Positions 16,363 to 25,207 are shown, numbered from the stretch's first letter. The stretch is DNA of 64,000 nucleotides from Lachnospiraceae bacterium (GCA_022845895.1 AP025573.1:964501-1028500); one strand, 5' to 3'. Program-made: numbers and translations. The notes: generated from the letters alone by a model not told the origin.

Positions 16363-17193
16363 TTATTGAACTTTAATATCTAAAGAAAAGTCTGTGAACT
16401 TCAAGTTATAATCATCGCTGTATACGTTTGGAACAACCACTTGAAAATCTTTTGACTGGTCGATAACCGGGAATACAAGAATACCGGAAGTAGACGCACC
16501 AGGTGTAACATCATATCCTAACTCCTCATAGCCGCCGTCATACGGAGACGTGCTGTTGGTGTCTTGCTGGATTTGCTTTCCATCTTGGATGATTCGGATA
16601 TCATATCGTCCAAAGCTGGCATTTTCAGTTCCACCATTAGTTACTGTCATATAAACTCTTGTTTCTATGTCAGAGAATTCTACTTTATCAACAGATACTG
16701 CAAGCCCGTTTTGCTCCGCAGATACAGATGAAACGAGTTCCTTGGTCGTTGGGGCGACCGCCTCTATATAAGTTATTTTTGTTACAGAATCTGCTTTTAT
16801 AACCGGGCAGGTTATCGTGCCGCCCATGAGGTTTTCCCCTTCGAATGTATCGGTGATTTCCCCATCAATGGCAACATAATCATTAACGGCAAATGAGCTG
16901 TCTTCCAATCCAAAAATAAAGTCTTTGCTATAGTTTACGATATCATAATAAGCTTGATACGCAGCAATGCCATCTTCAGTATCAGGACCATTAAATATCT
17001 GAGCATTTAATTTAACGTACTTTCCTTTGTACTTTTCAGGATCAGTGAATACATCAGAGATCTGCTCTTCGTCAATATACTCTTTCTCCTTTGGTTTGGA
17101 TTTTTCCTTTGTTTCTGAGCCTTCGCCACCACAGGCGGCTAGTGAAAGCGCCATAGTTGCTGCCAATAAAGCAGCTAAAATTTTCTTTTTCAT
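16363..17193 (-). CDS. DUF4352-type lipoprotein
   Basis: 276 residues. The signal peptide MKKKILAALLAATMALSLAAC gives a lipobox (Cys 21). A first domain resembles an OB-type fold (DVFTDPEKYKGKYVKLNAQIF ... VAIDGEITDTFEG). The C-terminal half is immunoglobulin-like (VSVDKVEFSDIETRVYMTVTNGG ... GILVFPVIDQSKDFQVVVP), typical of DUF4352 lipoproteins. The start at 17193 is chosen over an upstream in-frame ATG because of GAGAGGAAACG and the signal peptide. Function is unknown. Confidence 0.78.
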   Translation of the reverse strand: MKKKILAALLAATMALSLAACGGEGSETKEKSKPKEKEYIDEEQISDVFTDPEKYKGKYVKLNAQIFNGPDTEDGIAAYQAYYDIVNYSKDFIFGLEDSSFAVNDYVAIDGEITDTFEGENLMGGTITCPVIKADSVTKITYIEAVAPTTKELVSSVSAEQNGLAVSVDKVEFSDIETRVYMTVTNGGTENASFGRYDIRIIQDGKQIQQDTNSTSPYDGGYEELGYDVTPGASTSGILVFPVIDQSKDFQVVVPNVYSDDYNLKFTDFSLDIKVQ

Positions 17194-17424
17194 AACGTTT
17201 CCTCTCTTCCTTTGTTTTAGCCAGGAGGAATGCACTCAGGCTTTGCAGCCATCGAATTCCTTCTTGTTTAGATTTTACAATGCTCCGTAATAAAAGTAAA
17301 TAAACATTGTATTATTAAGCAAATGATTCGTTGGGAATAGTGTATAATGCAATATGATAATAGTATAGATTGCAATATTACAAAATAGAAAGTCTGCCAC
17401 ATGCGATGAAGATTTGTAATTACA

Positions 17425-17459
17425 TAAAAAGAACCAGCTAAGGGATGCTCAGCCGGTTC
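17425..17459 (-). terminator. Terminator of tspO
   Basis: On the minus strand GAACCGGCT pairs with AGCTGGTTC (one wobble or mismatch) and is followed by five T, just past the tspO stop codon. Confidence 0.7.
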
Positions 17460-17470
17460 ACAGTATTCTG

Positions 17471-17935
17471 TCAATTCATTTTATATATAAAGAAATTTAG
17501 CAAGGCGGCAAACACACACCATAATAGATAGGGTATCTGCAGATATGCTGCCAGAGGGCTTATCTTGTAGAATTCCTTAATCATTAAGCATATGAGGGCA
17601 ATTAATATTGTAAGCCATATCAAAGCGAATAAGTAAAGATTAAACCGGAAGAAAATGATGCTCCAGCAAAAGTTAAAGAATAATTGAAGTATATATATCT
17701 TCAATGCTTTGCCTTTAAAAGGGTTATCTGAGTCATAAATGATGTACGATGATATTCCCATCAAGACGTACAGAATCGTCCAAACAATCGGGAAGACATA
17801 TGACGGGGGGCTGAAATCAGGTCTGTTAATAGAAGAATACGTTGTCATGCCTCCGCTCAACAAAGAAGATAAAGACCCCACTGCAAGAGGGATAAGAACC
17901 GATATTATTAATGGGCTTCTACTTTTTTCATTCAT
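17471..17935 (-). CDS. tspO: TspO/MBR family membrane protein
   Basis: 154 residues with five hydrophobic helices. The family signature is SINRPDFSPPSYVFPIVWTILYVLMGISSY, followed by LQLFFNFCWSIIFF and a C-terminal YLLWCVFAALLNFFIY. TspO proteins bind tetrapyrroles and modulate stress responses at the cytoplasmic membrane. It has its own terminator (17425-17459). Neighbours do not suggest a specific pathway. Confidence 0.9.
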   Translation of the reverse strand: MNEKSRSPLIISVLIPLAVGSLSSLLSGGMTTYSSINRPDFSPPSYVFPIVWTILYVLMGISSYIIYDSDNPFKGKALKIYILQLFFNFCWSIIFFRFNLYLFALIWLTILIALICLMIKEFYKISPLAAYLQIPYLLWCVFAALLNFFIYKMN

Positions 17936-18055
17936 ATCATCACATTTTCCTTGCTTTACTTAAATCATATGCAGCTTTCCTGGCAAGTATGCTTGCCAGC
18001 ATATCAGCAAGTGTCGTCAAGTCGTCAGAAAGTACAGCAATCTCATCTTCAAAAG

Positions 18056-18078
18056 GAAAAAGGCCCGCATAAGCGGGC
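18056..18078 (-). terminator. Terminator overlapping the stop of the first Spo0A-C gene
   Basis: GCCCGC/GCGGGC with a 4-nt loop (18063-18078), then CCTTTTTCC on the minus strand. The stop codon at 18078-18080 touches the stem. Confidence 0.75.
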
Positions 18079-18407
18079 TATCCTTCCTGATACAGATAAT
18101 TGTAGAGAATGTCAATGAATTCCCCGTTTGCCGGCTTCTGCTTAAGCTCATAGCCGGTAATGCTGATTAGAAGCTCCCGGTTTCCTTTATACCAGCAGTT
18201 TGAAATAGCAGTGCGGATACAGTGCTCTACGTTATCCCTTGAGGTGCTGAAATGTGTCGCTACATCGATATACAGCGTCTTGTAGATAGACAGCAGGTAC
18301 TCGGTATTTGACATGCACAGATGTAGTGCATACAACAGAAAGTGAAACCCTTTCAGTGTAGAACGTATCCCGAGCTTTAATAATAAAGCTCTTTGTTGTT
18401 TGTCCAT
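18078..18407 (-). CDS. Standalone Spo0A C-terminal-domain protein (paralogue 1)
   Basis: 109 residues that align over their whole length with the DNA-binding effector domain of Spo0A (LKLGIRSTLKGFHFLLYAL ... YIDVATHFSTSRDNVEHCIRTAISNCWYKGN ... KPANGEFIDI). The aspartate receiver domain of Spo0A is absent, so activity is not phosphorylation-controlled in the usual way. It may compete for or occupy 0A-box-like sites (inference). GAGGAGGGGG precedes the ATG. A second protein of identical length lies at 24428-24757, also on the minus strand. Confidence 0.85.
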   Translation of the reverse strand: MDKQQRALLLKLGIRSTLKGFHFLLYALHLCMSNTEYLLSIYKTLYIDVATHFSTSRDNVEHCIRTAISNCWYKGNRELLISITGYELKQKPANGEFIDILYNYLYQEG

Positions 18408-18774
18408 GGCAGTGCCCCCTCCTCACGACCTTACGGCTATATTGTAAGCATTTGGCAGCGAAAAAGAGAATTGTGGAAATAAACAGATTTTAAAGGATTA
18501 AAATAATGTAAAAAAGTCTAAAAAAGATGATAACAGAAATGTTACTACATATAAGGGCAGATTGATACGCCAAAGCAAAATGATGAACTGACATCGCAGG
18601 CAAGACCTGGCGGGATGGCTGTAGGGCGTTGCAGAGAAACAGAGTATAGATAGCTTTAATTACCGTATGAGAGTACCGGAATCACTTGACGGATTCCGTA
18701 TTAGAACTTAGAGTAAAATAAAATGAACATAAAAAAATAAAGCGGTTCAAATGCAAGAAATGGAAGGAGTAAGT
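18408..18774. other. Gap without gene
   Basis: About 370 AT-rich bases between divergent genes. I see only a short inverted repeat CGGAATC/GATTCCG near 18679-18702, perhaps an operator for the acetyltransferase gene. Confidence 0.3.
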
Positions 18775-19218
18775 ATGTATATTTACAAAGTTAAGGACAG
18801 AAATCCAATGTTGATAGAACAGCTTGAGAGGGTCTGGAAAGAATCTGTAAAAGAGACCCATTTGTTTTTATCAGATGCAGAGATAAACAATATTCAGAAG
18901 TACATTCCTCAGGCTTTGATGGGTGTCGCCCAACTGATTGTAGCAGAGAATGAGAGCGGCATTCCGATTGCATTTATGGGGATAGAAGAACATAAACTTG
19001 AAATGCTGTTTCTTGCGCCCCAAGAACGTGGACATGGCTTAGGAAAGAAATTGATTGAATATGGAATCAAAGAATACGCTATAGATGAAGTGGGTGTAAA
19101 TGAGCAAAATACAAAAGCAAGAGGATTTTATGAACACATGGGATTTCGGGTTTACAAAAGAACAGAGACAGATGAACAAGGCAAGCCATATCCTGTCTTA
19201 TACATGAAACTGACATAA
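18775..19218 (+). CDS. GNAT N-acetyltransferase
   Basis: 147 residues with a complete GNAT fold: LEMLFLAPQERGHGLGKKLIEYGI supplies the acetyl-CoA pyrophosphate loop (RGxGxG-like), and NEQNTKARGFYEHMGFRVYKRTETDEQGKPYPVLYMKL is the C-terminal YjaB/PhnO-like signature. It transfers acetyl from acetyl-CoA to an amine; the substrate is unknown. The start at 18775 follows AAGGAG closely. It contrasts with the deleted acetyltransferase at 14113. Confidence 0.85.
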   Translation: MYIYKVKDRNPMLIEQLERVWKESVKETHLFLSDAEINNIQKYIPQALMGVAQLIVAENESGIPIAFMGIEEHKLEMLFLAPQERGHGLGKKLIEYGIKEYAIDEVGVNEQNTKARGFYEHMGFRVYKRTETDEQGKPYPVLYMKLT

Positions 19219-19405
19219 GCAATCTATAAATGATTGTAAGCAGTTGGAGCAGTGCGCTTATTGCCAGTGGATAATATCCTTAGCCCCCCCTGGACATCAT
19301 ACCCTGTTCTTGGATTTTCGCAGTAAAGTTTTAAAAGTGTCCCACTATGTCCCTATCCTTATTGGTAGGATAACACTATCAAATATTAAGGAGGATAAAA
19401 AAATG

Positions 19406-19434
19406 AAGAGAGTCTGGAAACAGACTCTCTTTTG
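19406..19434 (+). terminator. Terminator with GAAA tetraloop ahead of gntR
   Basis: AAGAGAGTCTG and CAGACTCTCTT form a perfect 11-bp stem followed by a short T run. It overlaps the first codons of a mini-ORF that has a strong ribosome site. Confidence 0.75.
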
Positions 19435-19490
19435 TGCTGTTTTAACAAATATTTGGATAGTTATTGACAAATAATAGTGCATGGATTATA

Positions 19491-19500
19491 TTGTATACAA
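19491..19500. promoter_or_regulatory. GntR-type operator TTGTATACAA
   Basis: A perfect 10-bp palindrome 63 bp upstream of the GntR gene. The same sequence occurs twice in the gntR-proC divergent region (50818, 50916). FCD-class GntR regulators commonly bind TTGTATACAA-like sites, so autoregulation is expected. Confidence 0.6.
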
Positions 19501-19562
19501 ACACAAATACAAATACTATGTTGTAAGATACGATTAAACTGACAAAGGCAAGAGGTGAAAGG

Positions 19563-20231
19563 ATGAAGCTGAAACAGATAGGGAATAAGAAGTCGCTGAC
19601 AGAACAGGCATATGAGGTCCTGAAGGAGGCAATCATATCAGGAGAATTCCAGCAGGGCCAGATACTTACAGAAGAACAGCTTGCCAATGAGCTTGCCATC
19701 AGCCGGACACCGGTTCGGGCAGCGGTAAAGCAGCTGGAATTTGAGAATCTTGTAGAAGTAAACCCATCCAGAAACATCATAGTTGCAACAATTACAGAGA
19801 AGGATATCGAGGATGCCATCCAGGCAAGGAGCCTGGTCGAAGTAGAGGTGGCTGGTATGCTGGCAGAGACCGCCACAAGGGAACAGTGTGAACAGTTAAG
19901 AAAAATCGTAAGCCGGCAGATGGAAGCAGTAAAGGCAAATGACTATCTCAGCTTTCTTGAGCACGAGTGTGAATTTCATTCCAAAATTGGAGAATATTGT
20001 GGAAATGTATGGTATGAAAAGCTGCTGAGAAGTATCAGCATTCTGCAGAGGCGTGTCCTGACACTGGCAGGGCATCTGGAAGATGACTGGGAATTTGCGG
20101 CCGGTGAGCATTCGGAAATTGTAAATTATCTGGAGCAGCACCAGAAGGAAGAGGTCCGTACGTTGATGAATAAGCATATAAGAAACGGACAGCCGGCATA
20201 TCTCTTCAATAAAAAAGAGGGACATTTTTAG
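19563..20231 (+). CDS. GntR-family regulator, FCD subgroup
   Basis: 222 residues. The winged helix occupies about residues 10-75 (LTEQAYEVLKEAIISGEFQQG ... LANELAISRTPVRAAVKQLE). The rest is an all-helical FCD effector domain with likely metal ligands in HECEFHSKIGEYCG and the later GEHSEIVNYL. It is 22 bp from the downstream dehydrogenase gene and probably controls it in response to a small carboxylate (inference). An operator palindrome lies in its promoter. Confidence 0.88.
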   Translation: MKLKQIGNKKSLTEQAYEVLKEAIISGEFQQGQILTEEQLANELAISRTPVRAAVKQLEFENLVEVNPSRNIIVATITEKDIEDAIQARSLVEVEVAGMLAETATREQCEQLRKIVSRQMEAVKANDYLSFLEHECEFHSKIGEYCGNVWYEKLLRSISILQRRVLTLAGHLEDDWEFAAGEHSEIVNYLEQHQKEEVRTLMNKHIRNGQPAYLFNKKEGHF

Positions 20232-20253
20232 AAACAGAAAGGAAGGATCGGAT

Positions 20254-21162
20254 ATGAAAGGTAAGGTCGTAGTAGTAGGACTGGGTCATTTAGGTGCCCA
20301 TGTGATGCAGATGCTCGCACTCAGAGGGATTGCAGATGAAGTGGTAGGGATTGATTATAATAAAGAGAAGGAATACGGAGAAATCAGAGATCTGGCCGAT
20401 ATGGCGGCCTATCTGCCCAAGCAGTGCAAGATACGAAGTGGAAGCTATCGTGATTTGAAAGATGCAGAAGTACTGGTTATCACAGCCAGCGGAAGGATAT
20501 GTGATGAAGACCGTCTGAAAGAACTGGATGGCTCTATAGCAGTCATAGACAGGATAATACCTGAAATACAGAAGAATCAGTTCTCCGGTATCGCAGTAGT
20601 GCTCACGAATCCATGTGATCTGGTTGCATACTACCTCGACAGCAAGATTGATGCTACAGTGATAGGAACGGGGACGGCACTCGACTCTTCACGTCTTCGG
20701 AGCCGGGTAGGAGAAGCGCTCGATATCGCACCTTCCAGTATCGAAGGCTATTGCATCGGGGAACACGGGGACAGCCAGACGGTAGTGTGGTCCCAGGTGA
20801 AAGCAGGCGGCGCAAATATGGACGGACAGCTGACGAGGGAGCAGATGCAAGAGATTGAGCAGGATACGATAGAGGCGGGCTGCAAGATTGCACTTAGCAA
20901 GGGAAGTACGGAATTCGGCATTGGAATGGCGGCCACGGAACTGATTAAGGCTATCTGCGGGGATGAAAACAGGGTTCTCCCCTGTTCCGTCAATCCAGAA
21001 GGGTATTATGGACAGGACGGCTGCTTCGCCAGCATACCGTGTATCGTGTCGAAGAATGGCGCCAGACCGCTGCCGGAGATGGAGATGACAGAACAAGAGG
21101 CAGAACGATTCCAGGCTAGCTGTGATATGCTGAGGAAGATTATCCGGGAGAAGTTCGTCTAG
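20254..21162 (+). CDS. L-lactate dehydrogenase family 2-hydroxyacid dehydrogenase
   Basis: 302 residues of the LDH/MDH family: NAD loop VGLGHLGAHVMQML, adenine Asp in GIDYNK, TNPCD strand, substrate Arg in DSSRLRS, and the catalytic His signature GEHGDSQ. The usual mobile loop PRKPGxxR reads SGRICDEDR, which departs from typical lactate or malate dehydrogenases. An alternative L-2-hydroxyacid such as 2-hydroxyisocaproate is therefore possible. It is co-transcribed with the GntR regulator. Family is certain, substrate not. Confidence 0.85.
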   Translation: MKGKVVVVGLGHLGAHVMQMLALRGIADEVVGIDYNKEKEYGEIRDLADMAAYLPKQCKIRSGSYRDLKDAEVLVITASGRICDEDRLKELDGSIAVIDRIIPEIQKNQFSGIAVVLTNPCDLVAYYLDSKIDATVIGTGTALDSSRLRSRVGEALDIAPSSIEGYCIGEHGDSQTVVWSQVKAGGANMDGQLTREQMQEIEQDTIEAGCKIALSKGSTEFGIGMAATELIKAICGDENRVLPCSVNPEGYYGQDGCFASIPCIVSKNGARPLPEMEMTEQEAERFQASCDMLRKIIREKFV

Positions 21163-21241
21163 AAGACCCGTCTGATACAGACGAATACATGCTTGACCTT
21201 CCTGTGCGGAGGATAGTTTAAGATAAGATAGGAGGGCAGAG

Positions 21242-22078
21242 ATGTATAGAATCGGCCAGTTTTCTAAAATATCAGGATTAACTGTAAAGGCATTGCGCTA
21301 TTATGATGAGGAGGGAATCTTAAAGCCCTCCTACAGAAATGAAGAGAACCAGTACCGGTACTATAGTGACGAAGACGTAAAAAAGGCCAGGCTTATCAAT
21401 TTTTTGCGTTCGCTGGAATTCTCTATAATGGAGATTCGAGAGATAGCCGGTATGGTTGAAAGTGAGGAGGAGCTGGCATGTATCCTTCAGGAGAAGGTTA
21501 AGCTTATTGAAAGCAATATCGACAGGGAGAAGGAGCTAATACGAAACATCAGCAAGAATATCATTCCCCAGAAGGACAGACAGGAGTATAATGAATATAA
21601 GATCGATACGGTAGTGATTGGTGAGGAGCTTGTAGCTTCAATCCGGTTTACGGGGAGATACAAGGACACTGGGAAATATGTCCGGCAGCTTTATAAAGCA
21701 GTGGGCCATAACAAGCATGGAAATCACTTCAACTGCTATTATGACGAGGCCTGCATGGAGACCGCGGACATTGAAGTATGTGTGCCCGTGAAGAAAAGAG
21801 TTGCCGGCACCGCAGTCTCGTTTAGAACGCTGCCTGGAATTACGGCATTAAAAACAGTACACCATGGCAGTTACGATACATTATATCTGGCATACAGAGC
21901 AGTATTCGATTATGCGAACAGACAAGGCCTCCAGCTGCTTAGCCCGTCAAGAGAAATATATGTCAAGAGTCCGGGTATCATATTTCAGGGCGATCCTGCC
22001 GATTATATTACAGAGATTATCCTGCCCTTACAATTTGATAAGGAGCAAGAGAATGGAACAGATTGTAGAGAACTTTAA
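21242..22078 (+). CDS. MerR-family regulator with GyrI-like effector domain
   Basis: 278 residues. The N-terminal MerR helix-turn-helix is MYRIGQFSKISGLTVKALRYYDEEGIL, followed by a dimerisation coiled coil (about 75-115). The C-terminal half has a GyrI/BmrR-type effector-binding fold (GTAVSFRTLPGITALKTVHHGSYDTLYLAYRAVFDYANRQG). It likely senses a hydrophobic compound and activates the following genes. Its end overlaps the BtrH-like gene by 26 bp, so the two are translationally linked. Confidence 0.88.
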   Translation: MYRIGQFSKISGLTVKALRYYDEEGILKPSYRNEENQYRYYSDEDVKKARLINFLRSLEFSIMEIREIAGMVESEEELACILQEKVKLIESNIDREKELIRNISKNIIPQKDRQEYNEYKIDTVVIGEELVASIRFTGRYKDTGKYVRQLYKAVGHNKHGNHFNCYYDEACMETADIEVCVPVKKRVAGTAVSFRTLPGITALKTVHHGSYDTLYLAYRAVFDYANRQGLQLLSPSREIYVKSPGIIFQGDPADYITEIILPLQFDKEQENGTDCREL

Positions 22079-23111
22079 GACACAGGGAGGAAAACACTGC
22101 ATCACGAATTCACTAAAGCAGATCTTCACCTATTATGGATACGCGATGTCAGAGGAGATGACGTTCGGGCTTGCTTCCGGCCTTTCTTTTTTGTACATAA
22201 ACCAGTCCACATCCCCTATGATAAATGGAAGGACGAAAGTATTCGAGTTTGAGAAAAAGCTGGCGGAACGTCTGAACATTAAGATTGGATGCCGGTCCGG
22301 CAAAGATTATGACCGTGTCAGTGCCGCATCAAAGCACATGATAGATACTGGCAATCCGGTCTTGATTTATGTGGATATGCCTTATATGAACTACTTGGGC
22401 ATGGACAAGGACAGCCATTTTGGGGGACATGCGGTAGTCTTGTTCGGCTACGATGACATGAGGAGAACGTTCTGGATAAGCGACAGGGATAACCATGATT
22501 ATCCGATACGGGTTCCCGGGGGACAGATAGCCGAAGATTATCATCTCGTTGATTACGCTGAACTTGAAAAGGCACGCAGCAGTTCCTGCAGGCCGTTTCC
22601 TGCTAATAACAAATACTTGACATTTGATTTTGGGGGCTATAGAAGACCGGGGAAAAAAGTATTGCAGGAGGCGGTAGAAGAGACATGCCGGACGATGTTG
22701 GATCCTCCCGCACAGCTTCTTGGAATAAACGGAATCATGAAGTTCTCAAAAGAAATAGTAAAGTGGGAAAAATTCGATTCCGCTAAACTGCGGCAGGCGG
22801 GATTGGTAAACTATTTTCAGATTAACGAAGCAGGCGGGACAGGCGGTGGAATCTTCCGCAGCATGTACGGCCACTTTCTGACGGAGGCTGCGCATATATT
22901 AGAAGATGATGCAATTGCCTCATTAGGCCAGGAGTTCATCCGTGTCTCTGAATTGTGGGATGGTATAGCAGACGGCCTCTGGCAGCTTTCTCTCGAGGGC
23001 GACACGGCACTCCTGAAGAAACTGTCACGCTCCATCCGGTACATCTATGATACAGAAAAAACACTGTATCTATCACTTGAAAAAGCCATCAGCAGTACGT
23101 GCCTTTCCTAA
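22053..23111 (+). CDS. BtrH N-terminal domain/DUF4872 family protein
   Basis: 352 residues. The N-terminal half has a papain-like BtrH pattern: GGKHCITNSLKQIF with a candidate nucleophile Cys, then HFGGHAVVLFGYD with the His, and WISDRD. The C-terminal half fits DUF4872. BtrH itself is an acyl-ACP:aminoglycoside acyltransferase; stand-alone homologues are of unknown function. The start at 22053 has AAGGAG seven bases upstream, inside the MerR gene. The downstream peptidase gene is decayed, so the operon may be only partly functional. Confidence 0.7.
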   Translation: MEQIVENFKTQGGKHCITNSLKQIFTYYGYAMSEEMTFGLASGLSFLYINQSTSPMINGRTKVFEFEKKLAERLNIKIGCRSGKDYDRVSAASKHMIDTGNPVLIYVDMPYMNYLGMDKDSHFGGHAVVLFGYDDMRRTFWISDRDNHDYPIRVPGGQIAEDYHLVDYAELEKARSSSCRPFPANNKYLTFDFGGYRRPGKKVLQEAVEETCRTMLDPPAQLLGINGIMKFSKEIVKWEKFDSAKLRQAGLVNYFQINEAGGTGGGIFRSMYGHFLTEAAHILEDDAIASLGQEFIRVSELWDGIADGLWQLSLEGDTALLKKLSRSIRYIYDTEKTLYLSLEKAISSTCLS

Positions 23112-23134
23112 AACTAAAGGGCAGGGGGTGGGAA

Positions 23135-24314
23135 TATGAAAAACAAAAGAAAGATTATGGGGATACTGTTTTTTGCTGTCTTCACAGTAATCCTCCTCCT
23201 TTGTACAGCCTATCAGCTATGGGCAGATCCGCACCGGGGAGAAGTAGAAGAAACAGGGGGATAAGGAGAAGGAGGCCATGGGCAGCCGCGTCAGCGTACT
23301 GAGCCTGTGGCAGTCCATAGCCAAGATTATGGCCCTTATGAATGACGGACATACCTCGGTAATGCCTTATTATCCTGGTGCGGTGCCACGGCTTCCGTTC
23401 CGGTGCAAAAGAGACGGAGATAGCCTTACATGTGACGGCGGCAAGTATGACGGATACCGAATACTATCGATAGGAGGTGTCAGCGAAGAAGAATTGTTCA
23501 GAACCTTTCTCCGGCAGTCTTCCTATGAACTTGAGGGATTTGCCTCTGTCTTGTATGCGAACCATATAGACAGGAAGGACTACCTGAATTTTCTGGGCTC
23601 GAAGCGGATACGGATGTAGATATCGTAATGGACACACCAGATGGAGAAGTGAAAGAAACGCTCCGTTTCGAGGAAACAGACCTCTTGGCCCGTAACAATG
23701 ATTCGTTCGTCAGCTTTGAAATCGATGAGGAGAAGAATGTGGCGGTACTGACCTTGAAGGAATGTAACTATAACGATGAGTACATAGATACCTTGAAAGA
23801 GTTTTTCAAGGCTGTAAAGGAACAGCAGATTGGCAGCATTGCAGTTGACCTGAGATACAACGGAGGGGGCAGCTCCTATGTAATCAACGAATTTCTGCGA
23901 TACATCGATATAAATGAATATTATATTTTCGGTGATATAGATGTCAGATACGGACCGTTTCTTCTGACAGACGAAAAAGAGCTGATTTATAACCAGCAGG
24001 AAGAGGGACTTGTTTTTGACGGAACCGTATATGCACTTACTTCTTCCGGTACCTTCAGTGCGGCTACTGATTTTGCCGTTGCAGTCACGGACAATAATCT
24101 GGGATACGTAGTAGGGAGCGTGTCGGGAGGAATGCCGTCTACATATGGCGACCTGGTGCAGTTCCAGACGCCAAATGCCAGGCTGCTGTTCACGGTATCA
24201 TACTAATATTTTCACAGGCCTGATCCTGGTAAAGACGCAGAGCCTTTAAAACCGGACTATCCGGTGGAGGCAGGCAGAGCTTTAGAGGAGGTGTACAGGC
24301 TGGCAGGACAGTAG
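23135..24314 (+). pseudogene. S41-family (C-terminal processing-like) peptidase, decayed
   Basis: An N-terminal signal anchor (MKNKRKIMGILFFAVFTVILLLC) reads to a stop at about 23261. One frame over it continues GDKEKEAMGSRVSVLSLWQSIAKIMALMNDGHTSV. Near 23595 a second single-base shift leads into GLEADTDVDIVMDTPDGEV, then VAVDLRYNGGGSSYVINEF and FSAATDFA, which hold the S41 catalytic Ser region. An in-frame TAA at 24205 replaces a codon, after which YFHRPDPGKDAEPLKPDYPVE runs to 24314. Two frameshifts and a nonsense codon make it a pseudogene. It follows the MerR-BtrH pair. Confidence 0.75.
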
Positions 24315-24324
24315 GGGATGTACT

Positions 24325-24354
24325 AAAAAAGCGGCGGAAAGCGCCGCTTTTTTT
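24325..24354 (+). terminator. Rho-independent terminator after S41 relic
   Basis: AGCGGCG and CGCCGCT form a 7-bp GC-rich stem with a 5-nt loop, flanked by A6 and T7, so it can work in both directions. Confidence 0.88.
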
Positions 24355-24427
24355 GTGCCTGACAATTCAATGGTTTCCTGGAGTTTCATGTATTGGGCAG
24401 ATATCGCTGAACTTACTTCAGATACGG

Positions 24428-24757
24428 TCAATTCTCCTGTGCCTTCAAATAATGAAACAGGATGTCGATAAATTCTCCATTGGTAGGTTTTTGAGTAATC
24501 GGATATCCGGCTATCTTTATAAGGAAAGTCTGATTACCCTTATACCAGCAGTTGGACACTACGGTACGGATACAATGCTCGACGTTATCTCTGCTCGTGT
24601 TATACTTTCTTGCTACATCTACGTACAGGGATTTATATACGAATAGCAGATAACGTTCGTCAAGCATACACAGATGAAGAGCATATTGCAGATAATAGAA
24701 CCCCTGGTACGTTGAGCGAATCCCAAGCTTAAATATGAGGTTGTTGATTTTTTCCAC
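24428..24757 (-). CDS. Standalone Spo0A C-terminal-domain protein (paralogue 2)
   Basis: With a GTG start at 24757 the protein has 109 residues, exactly the length of paralogue 1, and aligns with it throughout (KLGIRSTYQGFYYLQYAL ... YVDVARKYNTSRDNVEHCIRTVVSNCWYKGN ... KPTNGEFIDIL). AGGAGGAAGA lies 7-12 bases before the GTG and would fall inside any longer ATG reading, which decides the start. Like paralogue 1 it has only the DNA-binding effector domain of Spo0A. The two flank a 6-kb block and may act on overlapping sites. Confidence 0.85.
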   Translation of the reverse strand: MEKINNLIFKLGIRSTYQGFYYLQYALHLCMLDERYLLFVYKSLYVDVARKYNTSRDNVEHCIRTVVSNCWYKGNQTFLIKIAGYPITQKPTNGEFIDILFHYLKAQEN

Positions 24758-24913
24758 ACTTCTTCCTCCTTCCATTAAAATTGAGGGCAATAAGTAATTG
24801 TATCTAATTTAACAATAAAATAGTGATAAAGGGAATGGAAAAGATAAAAATAGAAATAAACAGATAAGAATAGTCCTAAATCGACGAGAACATATATAAA
24901 AAGAGGAAACAGA

Positions 24914-25069
24914 TTACTCTGCTTCCCCGTCTTTTACTATATCCTCAAGTACATGAATCAAGTCATGGATGTTCTCCAGCCGGACGTCACGTTCGAGAAT
25001 ACAGTTTTTCAAGTTGATAGACAATGATTCAAACTTATCCCTGATTGCAGGGGCAACATAAGATGCCAT
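24914..25069 (-). CDS. Small hypothetical protein, 51 residues
   Basis: A short frame with a near-perfect ribosome site (GGAGGTGATT, then ATG) encodes MASYVAPAIRDKFESLSINL followed by KNCILERDVRLENIHDLIHVL and an acidic end. It is amphipathic and helical, with no signal peptide. No family is recognised. The strong initiation region is the main support. Confidence 0.5.
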   Translation of the reverse strand: MASYVAPAIRDKFESLSINLKNCILERDVRLENIHDLIHVLEDIVKDGEAE

Positions 25070-25207
25070 GGAATCACCTCCGCTGTTAGTGTGCGGAGAA
25101 TTGGGATAAATATACGGATGGGGCAGACTAAGGTCAAATGATAAAAAGCAACCAGACGCTCATAAACATTCTGATTGCTTTTTCATTGAAAATTCGTTCC
25201 TGCTAAA

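Larger units (their letters stand above)
19219..19562. other. Gap with leader-like mini-ORF, terminator and GntR operator
   Basis: A perfect AAGGAGG at 19389-19395 lies ahead of an ATG at 19403 whose 23-codon frame (MKRVWKQTLFCAVL...) runs through a terminator hairpin. The hairpin (19406-19416/19421-19431) has an 11-bp stem and a GAAA loop. This could be a leader/attenuator or the scar of a lost gene. A TTGTATACAA palindrome follows at 19491-19500. Confidence 0.4.

Noticed and set aside
18078..18407. Full-length Spo0A
   Set aside because: Only the C-terminal domain is encoded; no receiver domain lies upstream.
1452..20000. Right-hand attachment site of the tRNA-Pro island
   Set aside because: No repeat of the tRNA 3' end was found by eye, so no att site is annotated.
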